A DNA stretch of 8,492 nt from Actinomycetota bacterium (GTDB lineage Bacteria > Actinomycetota > Actinomycetes > S36-B12), in NCBI GenBank assembly GCA_010029945.1, contig RGQW01000068.1, positions 1 to 8,492 on the forward strand, read 5' to 3'. This document shows positions 1 to 6,329 of this stretch, piece by piece (position 1 is the first letter of the stretch; every line of letters starts with the position of its first letter). The notes beneath the pieces were generated by a model, which saw only the letters and a program-made list of their open reading frames with translations, was not told where the DNA came from and made no database searches. A program made the translations under genes and the position numbers.

Positions 1-205
1 AGAACGAGTTCTGGACACTGTGGTTCCTCGCTCCGTTCGTGTCTCGGAAGCTCCGTCCTACGGACAAACAGTGTTGACCTACGACGCGAACAGCCCCGGG
101 TCACTTGCCTACCGGGAAGTCGCAGAACAACTCGACGCTATCGCCGGTGAACTCGGCGACAGCACGATCGGGCTCACTGATCACGACGCCAACCACTCGA
201 TCTAA
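1..205 (+). CDS. parA: ParA chromosome-partitioning ATPase, C-terminal end (partial)
   Basis: This is the last 67 codons of a ParA/Soj-type P-loop ATPase, read from base 2; the ATPase core lies upstream of the window. ParA binds the nucleoid and moves ParB-parS complexes during chromosome segregation. The family signature is the late ParA motif VVPRSVRVSEAPSYGQTV, which lies near the C-terminus of chromosomal ParA proteins, followed by a tail with S-LAYREVAEQL. The stop at 203-205 is 9 nt before the parB start, so the two genes form the usual parAB operon. Nothing in the visible part looks damaged. Assignment as chromosomal rather than plasmid ParA rests on the neighbouring parB and the trxAB-cwlM block. 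Confidence 0.92.
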   Translation, partial: ERVLDTVVPRSVRVSEAPSYGQTVLTYDANSPGSLAYREVAEQLDAIAGELGDSTIGLTDHDANHSI

Positions 206-214
206 GGAAACGGC

Positions 215-1121
215 ATGGCCAAGCGCGGACTCGGAAAAGGTCTCGGTGCACTCATCCCCACCGAGGATGCGTCATCCACCGGTAACGAGCGACCACCAGC
301 ACCGACACCGGTACAAGCACACACGAACACTGGTGAATCCGCGCCATCCCAATCAGCGACACCTGCTGCGAACCAATCGGTGGCGAATCAATCCGCAACG
401 AATCAATCCGCAACGAACCAAGGTGCCGTGTACGCAGAGATCCCTATCGACGTACTGCAGGCCAATCCACGTCAACCCCGTACCGTTTTCGACGACGATG
501 CACTCGCGGAACTGACGTTCTCCATCACCGAGATCGGCCTCTTGCAACCGGTCGTCGTTCGTCGCACTGCGGACGGCTATGAGTTGATCGCTGGAGAAAG
601 ACGACTGCGCGCCTGCCAGGAAGCCGGAATGTCCACCATTCCCGCGATCATCAGGACGACAGACGACACCGAGATGCTTCGCGAGGCGTTGCTGGAGAAT
701 CTGCATCGAGGTGACCAACACGTTGCGGCTGTTGAAGCTGCCGACGTCGGTTCAAACGAAGGTTGCGGCGGGAGTCATCAGCGCCGGTCATGCTCGGGCG
801 CTGTTGTCGTTGGACTCACCCGAGCAGATGGACGCGATGGCCCAACGGATCGTCTCCGAGGGTTTGAGTGTCCGGTCGGTGGAAGAACTCGTGCTGGTGG
901 GCGATGCATCGAAAGAAGACAAGAAACGCAAACGTCGGGAGCGCTCCAAGCGCAGTGATGAGCTCGAAGACCTCGTCTCAGAGTTGACATCCCGCGTCGC
1001 CGATCAGTTGGACACTCGGGTGTCGGTTTCCGGTCTGGGACGCAAGAATTCCAAAGGCGCCCTGGTAATTGAATGCGCCGACGCCGAGGATCTTCGTCGC
1101 ATCGTCGACATCATCGATTGA
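215..1121 (+). pseudogene. parB: ParB partition protein, disrupted by an internal out-of-frame deletion
   Basis: ParB binds parS sites, hydrolyses CTP and loads SMC. The start is ATG 215, preceded by AAGGA. The N-terminus MAKRGLGKGLGALIP is the conserved ParA-stimulating segment. A low-complexity NQS-rich linker follows, then the NPRQPR box (about residue 86), the GLLQPVVVRR segment and the CTP-binding GERRLRA motif (about 126-132). The frame then reaches LLENLHR (about residue 164) and goes wrong, ending at 958 in unrelated residues. From 711 another frame carries the expected downstream part, TNTLRLLKLP, then SAGHARALLSL and the C-terminal dimerisation region, to the stop at 1121. Compared with family members, roughly 35-38 residues are missing between HR and TNTLRLL; these hold NPLEEA and the helix-turn-helix that reads parS. 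The missing length must be 3n+2 nt. A GTG at 711 might allow re-initiation of the C-terminal half. Either a true recent mutation or an assembly error. Confidence 0.88.
371..415 (+). repeat. 15-bp tandem repeat in the ParB linker
   Basis: Three adjacent 15-bp units lie at 371-385, 386-400 and 401-415. The second and third are identical (AATCAATCCGCAACG), the first is diverged, and a partial fourth (AACCAA) follows. They encode NQSVA, NQSAT, NQSAT and then NQ. The unit is a multiple of three, so copy-number change would alter linker length without breaking the frame. The segment sits between the N-terminal ParA-interacting tail and the CTPase domain, where ParB linkers usually vary in length. 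Confidence 0.85.
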
Positions 1122-1124
1122 CGG

Positions 1125-1184
1125 TACTGACGCCACTGAGGTACTGACGCTACTGACGCCGTCGACGTGACTGACGAACGTTCG
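1125..1184. repeat. ACTGACG short repeats and a palindrome between convergent parB and ddl
   Basis: The 69-nt gap between the convergent parB and ligase stop codons contains four copies of ACTGACG (1126-1132, 1143-1149, 1152-1158, 1170-1176). It also holds a perfect 10-bp palindrome CGAACGTTCG at 1175-1184 and a shorter one, CGTCGACG, at 1160-1167. There is no GC stem followed by a T run, so a classical intrinsic terminator is not shown, though a bidirectional termination role would fit the position. No parS-like TGTTTCACGTGAAACA was seen here. Confidence 0.5.
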
Positions 1185-1190
1185 AGTGAT

Positions 1191-2132
1191 CTAGTCGGAC
1201 TCGATGATGCCGGCGAGCACGTCGCCGACGGAGAGGCCGGCCACTGAGATGGCCTGCGGCATCAAAGATGTTTCCGTCATACCCGGAGCCACATTGACCT
1301 CAAGGAACCACACGACGCCGTCGTCATCAACGAGGACATCGCTTCGCGACAGGTCACTCAATCCAAGGACCGAATGAACGGTGAGGCCGACTTCGCTGAC
1401 GGTCGCCGCGATCTCGTCACTCAAGCGGGCAGGACAGAAGAACTCCGTGGTGCCGGCGGTGTAGCGGGCGTGATAGTCATACATGCCCGATTCCGGGACG
1501 ATCTCGACCGCGGGGAGGGCGCGGATACCGTCCGGGCCGTCGATGACGCTGACGGCGACCTCGGTCCCGGAGATAAAGCGTTGAATCATGACCGTTTCTC
1601 CGTAGGCGAACGCGGACACCATGGCGTGGGGAAGATCCTCACTGTGACGCACGATCGAGACACCGAGTGCACTACCACCACGCGTCGGCTTGACCACGAG
1701 GGGAAAACCGATGCGGTCTCCGATGGCCGCCATGACCGCAGGTGCGCCCAACTCTCGGAATGTCGATTGGGGCATGACGACGAATTCCGGGACGGCAACT
1801 CCGGTACCGGAGACCAGCGTGGATGCGACCGGTTTGTCGAATGCCAGACGACTCCCCGACGCGTCGGAGCCCACGTAGTCGATGTCGAGGGTTTCGAGAA
1901 GGTCTCGTAGTGCACCGTCCTCACCGGCGGCGCCGTGCAGCAGGGGCACGATGCAGTCTGGATGGTTCTGGTGCAGGTAGGGCAGCAGTGCCGCATCGAC
2001 GTCGGCCTCGGCGACGTGCCAATCGGGTCGAACATCGCGGAGGGCGTCGGCGACGCGACGGCCGGAACGAAGAGAGACATCCCGTTCGGGTGATAGCCCG
2101 CCTGAGAGGACGAGAACATGTCGGGAGGTCAT
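1191..2132 (-). CDS. D-alanine--D-alanine ligase family protein (ATP-grasp)
   Basis: A 313-residue ATP-grasp ligase, slightly shorter than many Ddl proteins. Ddl joins two D-alanines using ATP to supply the end of the peptidoglycan stem peptide. Visible motifs, in order: N-terminal GGLSPERDVSLRSG with the conserved Glu of the substrate site, HGAAGEDG (about residues 65-72), DYVGSDASGSRLAFDK, KPTRGGSALGV with the Lys and first Ser of the ATP/substrate loop, YDYHARY followed by FFCPA (the tyrosine-containing segment typical of Ddl), and LEVNVAPGMTE carrying the Glu and Asn that bind magnesium. The canonical version of the last motif is EVNTLPGMT, so V-A for T-L is slightly atypical. The ATG overlaps the upstream aminotransferase stop as ATGA, indicating translational coupling. 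Related actinomycetes usually have a main ddl elsewhere, so this may be a second copy; that, and the exact dipeptide made, are inference, hence no gene symbol. Confidence 0.87.
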   Translation of the reverse strand: MTSRHVLVLSGGLSPERDVSLRSGRRVADALRDVRPDWHVAEADVDAALLPYLHQNHPDCIVPLLHGAAGEDGALRDLLETLDIDYVGSDASGSRLAFDKPVASTLVSGTGVAVPEFVVMPQSTFRELGAPAVMAAIGDRIGFPLVVKPTRGGSALGVSIVRHSEDLPHAMVSAFAYGETVMIQRFISGTEVAVSVIDGPDGIRALPAVEIVPESGMYDYHARYTAGTTEFFCPARLSDEIAATVSEVGLTVHSVLGLSDLSRSDVLVDDDGVVWFLEVNVAPGMTETSLMPQAISVAGLSVGDVLAGIIESD

Positions 2133-3451
2133 GCGACATCCGGTCCGGGCGTGGCCGACTTACCTGGCGCGGTCGGTGATCCAGGAGATGGTGCAGAGGC
2201 GGTACCGAAGGTGCGGGCGATCTCCAACTCGGATTCGACGACCAAAGACAAACGACGCACGCCCTCGCGAATGCGATCGGGTTCGGGATAGCAGTAGGAC
2301 AACCGCATGTTGGAGACGCCTTGTCCGTCGACGTAGAAGCCGGTCCCCGGAACGTAGGCAACCAACTCTGCGACAGCGCGAGGAAGCATCGCGGTGGCGT
2401 CCAAACCACCGGGCAAGGTCACCCAGGAGTAGAAGCCGCCGGCGGGAATGGTCCACCGGGTGCCCTCCGGCATCATCGCTTGCAGTGAATCCAGGAGTGC
2501 GTCGCGGCGCTCGCGATACACCTCACGGAAAGACTTGATCTGTTCGCGCCACGGCTGCGTCGCGAGGTACTCCGAGACCGTCAATTGGGAGTAGTTGGAC
2601 GGGCACAGCGTCGCGGCTTCCGCGGCGAGAACCAACTTCTCCCGAACACCGTGCGGGGCAATCGCCCAACCGACGCGCAACCCGGAGGCGATCGTCTTGG
2701 AGAACGAGCCGAGGTAGATGACGCCTTGATCATCGTCCGCCCGCAAAGCACGCGGTGGATCGCCCTCGAACCCCAGAAGGCCGTACGGGTCATCCTCGAG
2801 AACCGCGATTCCCGCCGACTGCGCGATCTCGAGAATCTCCCGCCGACGTTCGGATGGCTGGGTGACGCCGGCCGGATTATGGAAAGACGGGATCGTGTAG
2901 AGGAGCTTGATGCGCTTGCCCTGCGCTCGGACGGATTCGATGGTTTCGTGAAGGGCGCTCGGCACGAGGCCGTCGTCGTCCATCGCCACGTGCACGATGT
3001 CGCACTCGTAGGAGCGGAAAACCCCGAGGGCTCCGACATAGGACGGGGACTCGACGAGAACGACATCGCCGGGATCACAGAACGTTCGCGTCACCAGATC
3101 GAGTGCCATTTGCGAGCCGGTCGTGACGATGATGTCGTCCGGGTGTGCTCGAACACCTACCTCGGCCGTGATGTCCAGGATCTGCTCGCGCAGGTGGATA
3201 TCGCCCTGACCCGACCCGTATTGCAGCGCCCTCGCGCCCTGATCGCGCACGACGCGTGCGGCCACGTCCGCCATGTGATCCATCGACAGGGCCTGCACGT
3301 AGGGCATCCCCCCGGCCAGGGAGACGACTTCCGGCCGACTCGCCACCGAGAAGAGGGCGCGAATCGCAGATCCGGAGACGTTCTTGGCTCTCTGGGCGTA
3401 GGAGTCGACCCAAGGATCGAGACGGGAGCCGGACGAGGGGCGCTCATTCAC
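2129..3451 (-). CDS. PLP-dependent aminotransferase, class I/II (LysN/MocR-like fold-type I)
   Basis: A 440-residue fold-type I aminotransferase that transfers amino groups between an amino acid and a 2-oxo acid using pyridoxal phosphate. Motifs: SLAGGMPYV near the N-terminus, YGSGQGDIHLREQI, VTTGSQMALDLV, FHNPAGVTQ, EDDPYG, the PLP-lysine segment GSFSKTIASGLRVGW (Lys about residue 252), and NMRLSYCYPEPDRIREGVRRL near the end. These match the 2-aminoadipate/multisubstrate aminotransferase group; no DNA-binding GntR domain is present. The GTG at 3451 is preferred because AGGAG (3459-3463) lies 7 nt before it; an open frame runs upstream to 3547, but its residues do not resemble the family. The C-terminal 25 or so residues are Pro/Ala/Gly-rich. 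It overlaps the ligase gene by 4 nt, so the pair probably works together, perhaps in D-amino-acid or cell-wall metabolism (inference). The substrate cannot be read from sequence. Confidence 0.88.
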   Translation of the reverse strand: MNERPSSGSRLDPWVDSYAQRAKNVSGSAIRALFSVASRPEVVSLAGGMPYVQALSMDHMADVAARVVRDQGARALQYGSGQGDIHLREQILDITAEVGVRAHPDDIIVTTGSQMALDLVTRTFCDPGDVVLVESPSYVGALGVFRSYECDIVHVAMDDDGLVPSALHETIESVRAQGKRIKLLYTIPSFHNPAGVTQPSERRREILEIAQSAGIAVLEDDPYGLLGFEGDPPRALRADDDQGVIYLGSFSKTIASGLRVGWAIAPHGVREKLVLAAEAATLCPSNYSQLTVSEYLATQPWREQIKSFREVYRERRDALLDSLQAMMPEGTRWTIPAGGFYSWVTLPGGLDATAMLPRAVAELVAYVPGTGFYVDGQGVSNMRLSYCYPEPDRIREGVRRLSLVVESELEIARTFGTASAPSPGSPTAPGKSATPGPDVA

Positions 3452-3458
3452 AACGAGG

Positions 3459-3463
3459 CTCCT
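3459..3463 (-). promoter_or_regulatory. Ribosome binding site deciding the aminotransferase start
   Basis: AGGAG on the minus strand lies 7 nt upstream of the GTG at 3451. No comparably spaced site was seen for the longer possible start at 3547. This supports a 440-residue rather than a 472-residue protein. Confidence 0.7.
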
Positions 3464-3611
3464 ATCCTGGCCGGCGGTGGGGGTTAGGGGAGGCGCGTCC
3501 ACATGCGTGAAGCCACATGACGACGCGAAGGGGGCCGACGTGGTCACCTACGATAGATCACGCGTCGCCGGTCGGCGCGTCTCGCTCCCGCAACTACTCC
3601 CGAGGTCACCA

Positions 3612-3716
3612 ATGGGCAAACTTCTGACAGTCGTCGGACTGGTGATCGTCGGAGTGGTGGCCGGCTTCCTCGTGCGACTGGTGGTGCCCAACCATCTGTT
3701 AAGGCGCCGCGGCTGA
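3612..3716 (+). CDS. Possible 34-residue single-pass membrane peptide
   Basis: From ATG 3612 the ORF reads MGKLLTVVGLVIVGVVAGFL, then a short RLVVPNHLL and a basic RRRG end. It would be one transmembrane helix (about residues 4-26) with a positively charged C-terminus. GAGGT lies 5 nt before the ATG, an acceptable ribosome site, and the ORF is divergent from the aminotransferase. The hydrophobic pattern faintly resembles small DUF2905-type membrane proteins, but I do not recognise it firmly. Random GC-rich sequence with many GTN and CTN codons can mimic this, so it may be chance. An in-frame extension to 3477 lacks support. Confidence 0.3.
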   Translation: MGKLLTVVGLVIVGVVAGFLVRLVVPNHLLRRRG

Positions 3717-3721
3717 ACCGG

Positions 3722-3766
3722 GCAACGCGAGCCCGAGCAACGCGAGCCCGGGCAAGGCCAGACCGA
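3722..3766. repeat. Three-unit 15-bp tandem repeat in the gap downstream of cwlM
   Basis: Units lie at 3722-3736 (GCAACGCGAGCCCGA), 3737-3751 (one mismatch at the last base) and 3752-3766 (GCAAGGCCAGACCGA, more diverged). The array sits between the stop of the small plus-strand ORF and the cwlM stop. It is GC-rich but not arranged as an obvious hairpin-plus-T-run terminator. It has the same unit length as the ParB linker repeat but an unrelated sequence. Confidence 0.75.
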
Positions 3767-3807
3767 GCAGCCACGCGGTATGCCCAGCCAACCGACGACC
3801 AGCAGAG

Positions 3808-4793
3808 TTAACCGACCACCATCGGAGCACACGCGTCAGTGACGGCCGCGGCGATCCCCTCAGCGACGGCGTCATGAAATGCCTCGCTCCCCAGGTGTTT
3901 GGCATCCAAGGGATTCGAGACGTAGCCCACCTCGACGCGGACGGCCGGCATTCGTGTTAAGCGCAGCAGATCCCATGTGCGGGGGTGAACGTGGCAGTCA
4001 AGACGATCTGTCCTTGTGGTGAGCTCGGTTTGCACGTGCTCGGCAAGGAGTCGTCCCGCGTGCGAGTACAACCCGCCCCGCGGATGCCCGTAATAAAACG
4101 TTGCGATGCCGTTGGGTAATTGGCTTGCGGAGCGATCCACATGAATCGACACCATCAAGTCCGCATCGACGGAGTTTGCGAATTCCGCGCGTTCGGCCTC
4201 GGTGAGTGCGGTACCGGGTGATCGTGCAGGTCGGGTGAGCAAGACCTGAGTGCCGAGTGCGGCCAACCGACCCTCGACTCGCGTCGCGATGGCGTGACAC
4301 ATATCCGCATCGACCAGGCTGCCAGGATCGACAACAATCACCTTGTCCGCGACACCGGTTTGCAAGTGGGTGAGGTGCACGTGCTCACGCAACTCCGCGG
4401 CATCGCCTCCGACCACCGTCCTGATGAGCCGGTCGAACGCTCGAAATGTTTCTGGTCCGCAGGTGCCGTCGGGTGATGCACCTACCCCGGCTTGAAATTC
4501 CCGCAGTGCCGAATCTGTGTCCGGTCCGAAGATGCCGTCGGCCCTCCCGGAGTTGAATCCGAGTTCCACCAATCGTCTCTGTAATTGGGCGACGTCATCG
4601 CCGACCATCATGTGACCTGGCACGTAGGAGAGAACCCGATCACCGAGTTGCCAGCGTGCCTCGTCGAGTCGGCGGAAGGTGTCGGGCCCGACAATGCCGT
4701 CGACGGTTAGGCGATGTCATCACACAGTCCGAGGTGCGCGAGCCGTGCGCGCACCTCCGCGACGGCCGCCCCGGACGAACCAAGGCGGAGCAC
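3808..4793 (-). pseudogene. cwlM: CwlM, amidase-like regulator of peptidoglycan synthesis, disrupted
   Basis: CwlM has two peptidoglycan-binding repeats and an amidase_3-like domain; in mycobacteria it is an essential cytoplasmic protein that stimulates MurA when phosphorylated and also links to MurJ. From GTG 4793, 2 codons after the trxA stop, the first repeat begins LRLGSSGAAVAEVRARLAHLGL but hits TAA at 4707-4709 after 28 codons. Immediately after, a different frame carries LTVDGIVGPDTFRRLDEARW and continues without a break through the second repeat (GDDVAQLQRRLVELGF, DGIFGPDTDSALREFQ, DGTCGPETF) and the amidase domain to the stop at 3808. About 30 residues of the first repeat are missing. 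In the amidase part, VIVVDPG joins directly to SLVDADMCHAIATRVEGR, so the segment after Asp-Pro-Gly also seems lost, here in frame. SIHVDRS, TWDLLRLTRMP and VEVGYVSNP are intact. An intact 271-residue ORF begins at 4623, but its start is internal. Confidence 0.85.
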
Positions 4794-4797
4794 GGTC

Positions 4798-5118
4798 CTA
4801 CAAGTACTCGGCGAGGTCCGCGAGCAGTGCAGCCTTCGGCTTCGCACCAATGATGGTCTTCACGACCTGACCACCGGAGTAGACGTTCATCGTCGGGATG
4901 GACGTGATGCCGTAGTCAGCAGCCGTCTGCGGGTTTTCGTCGACATTCAATTTCGCGATGACGATGCTGTCGTTCTCGGACGCGATCTCTTCCAAGATAG
5001 GGGCGACCATCTTGCACGGGCCGCACCATTCCGCCCAGAAGTCGACGACGACAGGCTTCTCACTCATCAGGACATCGTCGGAGAACGATGCATCGCTGAC
5101 GATCTTGGGTGCTCCCAT
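4798..5118 (-). CDS. trxA: Thioredoxin
   Basis: A 106-residue thioredoxin, the normal length, complete. It reduces protein disulfides in the cytoplasm and is itself recharged by thioredoxin reductase, whose gene lies just upstream. The active site is WAEWCGPCKM, with the CGPC pair at residues 32-35; VVVDFW before it, KLNVDENPQTA and the cis-proline loop TSIPTMNVYSGG all fit the fold. ATG 5118 is chosen because AGGAG (minus strand, 5124-5128) lies 5 nt before it and because MGAPKIVSD matches family starts; an in-frame extension to 5172 does not. A 121-nt gap separates it from trxB, so it may also have its own promoter, though no clear -35/-10 was seen. cwlM follows within 4 nt. The symbol follows general usage; mycobacterial equivalents are called trxC. 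Confidence 0.95.
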   Translation of the reverse strand: MGAPKIVSDASFSDDVLMSEKPVVVDFWAEWCGPCKMVAPILEEIASENDSIVIAKLNVDENPQTAADYGITSIPTMNVYSGGQVVKTIIGAKPKAALLADLAEYL

Positions 5119-5239
5119 GGTTACTCCTCGTGTATTCGCATGTATCAAGCGGTGATTCAACAGTCCGGTCATCCGTTAGGGGGATCAGCCTACGCCGGGC
5201 CGCTCCCCATGGACTGCAAGGAAGCGTTCGGCTGCGAAT

Positions 5240-6206
5240 TTACTGGTCCGCTAGGAACCGCTCAGCGTCCAAGGCCGCCGAGCAGCCTGTTCCCGCCGCC
5301 GTGATCGCTTGACGATAGGTGTGGTCGACCAGGTCGCCGCAGGCGAAAACCCCCGGCAGGTTGGTGCGGGTGCTCGGGGCGTCGACGAGGACGTAGCCCT
5401 CGTCGTCGAGGTCGATTTGACCAGCGATCAACTCGGAGCGGGGATCGTGGCCAATGGCGATGAACAAGCCGGTGACGGGGAGTTCTCGGGTGTCACCGGT
5501 GATGGTGTCTTCGATCACGATGCCGTTGACCTTGTCCTCACCGAGCACATCCACCACCTGGGAATTCCACACAGGCTTGATCTTCTCGTTGGTCAAGACA
5601 CGCTCCGCCATCACCTTGCTGGCACGCAACTCATCACGCCGGTGGATGAGGTAGACCTTGTCGGCGAAGCGGGTGAGAAAGGTTGCTTCCTCCGCGGCCG
5701 TATCTCCACCACCGACGACGGCGATCTCTTGTTGACGGAAGAAGAAGCCGTCGCATGTCGCGCACCAGGAAACCCCGTGCCCTGACAGACGCTTCTCATT
5801 CTCCAAACCGAGCTCCCGATACCCCGAGCCCAAGCTCCCGATACCCCGAGCCCATGGCGAGCACCACTGTGTGGGCGGAGTGGGTATTCCCCGAACCGTC
5901 GGTCACGGTCTTGATGTCCCCGCTGAGATCTACCGAGGTGACATCGTCGGTGACGAGCTCAGCACCAAAACGTTCGGCCTGCTTACGCATTTCCTCCATC
6001 AACTGCGGACCCATGATGCCGTCCGCAAACCCCGGATAGTTCTCGACGTCCGTGGTGTTCATCAACGCACCACCGGCGGTGACCGAACCTTCGAAGACCA
6101 ACGGATTCAACTGAGCCCGCGCGGCGTACACCGCGGCGGTATAACCGGCAGGACCAGACCCAATAATGATGAGATTTCGAACATCGCCCACAGCGGTTGA
6201 CTCCAT
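5240..6206 (-). pseudogene. trxB: Thioredoxin reductase, frameshifted by a 22-bp tandem duplication
   Basis: A FAD/NADPH flavoenzyme that reduces thioredoxin. The N-terminal part starts at ATG 6206: NLIIIGSGPAGYTAAVYAARA (FAD-binding), VTAGGALMNTTDVENYPGF, then AHTVVLAMGSGYRELGL, after which the frame runs into a stop at 5796. The rest continues in another frame: GYRELGLENEKRLSG, the redox-active CATC in SWCATCDGFFFRQQ, the NADPH site VVGGGDTAAEEATF, HRRDELRAS, and the C-terminal FACGDLVDHTYRQAITAAG, to the stop at 5240. The break coincides with a perfect 22-bp direct duplication (5811-5832 and 5833-5854). Removing one copy gives 945 nt, an uninterrupted reading of 314 residues, the normal size. 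No residue is otherwise missing, so this is the only lesion. In M. tuberculosis trxB2 is essential, which makes a true null doubtful unless another reductase exists. Confidence 0.93.
5811..5854. repeat. Perfect 22-bp tandem duplication inside trxB
   Basis: Two identical, directly adjacent 22-bp units, 5811-5832 and 5833-5854, each starting AGCTCCCGATACC on the plus strand. On the minus strand they encode GSGYREL followed by a frame-shifted copy. Because 22 is not a multiple of three, the duplication shifts the reading frame by one and creates a stop 19 codons after the ATG at 5852-5854. Identity of the two copies shows that the event is recent or artefactual. Confidence 0.97.
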
Positions 6207-6248
6207 AACGTGATTTCTCAGTGACAGCTCAAGAATACCGCGCGAGAA

Positions 6249-6270
6249 ATACCATGGGGGGTATACCCCC
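6249..6270. promoter_or_regulatory. Palindromic CsoR/CstR-like operator candidate upstream of trxB
   Basis: Between the anti-sigma stop and the trxB start (6207-6329) lies a perfect 14-bp palindrome, GGGGGTATACCCCC, at 6257-6270. It overlaps an inverted pair ATACC-N6-GGTAT at 6249-6264. G/C tracts flanked by TA-rich ATAC/GTAT arms are typical of operators of the CsoR-RcnR-CstR repressor family, which sense copper, other metals or persulfides. The site ends about 43 nt before the trxB ATG, a place where a repressor could block transcription. A possible TATTCT -10 box lies at 6232-6237 (minus strand) without a good -35. No GGAA-N-GTT type SigH promoter was recognised. The regulator itself is not in the window; the assignment is by pattern only. 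Confidence 0.45.
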
Positions 6271-6329
6271 GGCAGGCGTGATTGATACCCGATGCCTCAC
6301 CTCTTGGGTTGTGAAACCGCCGTGGCTAT

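Larger units (their letters stand above)
3452..3807. other. Gene-poor interval between the aminotransferase and cwlM
   Basis: This 356-nt interval has no recognised conserved gene. It must hold the promoter of the minus-strand aminotransferase-ligase pair, though I see no convincing -35/-10 pair. It also contains a doubtful 34-codon plus-strand ORF (3612-3716) and a 15-bp tandem repeat (3722-3766). Longer ORFs in other frames here show no family features and look like GC-rich noise. In Mycobacterium the corresponding place beside cwlM carries another gene (Rv3916c in M. tuberculosis); nothing similar was recognised here. Confidence 0.5.

Noticed and set aside
706..711. Programmed frameshift or intein excision as an explanation for the parB break
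   Set aside because: Conserved residues are missing outright at the junction, so a ribosomal shift could not restore them, and no inserted domain is present.
1122..1190. parS site or classical terminator between parB and ddl
   Set aside because: No TGTTTCACGTGAAACA-like sequence was seen here or elsewhere in the window, and there is no GC stem with a T run.
1374..1910. 178-residue plus-strand ORF opposite the ligase gene, and similar long plus-strand ORFs opposite the aminotransferase
   Set aside because: They are antisense shadows of GC-rich genes with well-supported protein motifs on the minus strand.
3452..3547. Longer aminotransferase N-terminus from 3547
   Set aside because: The extra 32 residues do not resemble the family, and AGGAG is ideally spaced before the GTG at 3451.
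3722..3766. CRISPR array or attachment site from the 15-bp repeats
   Set aside because: The units are adjacent without spacers, too short and diverging; no integrase, cas gene or tRNA is nearby.
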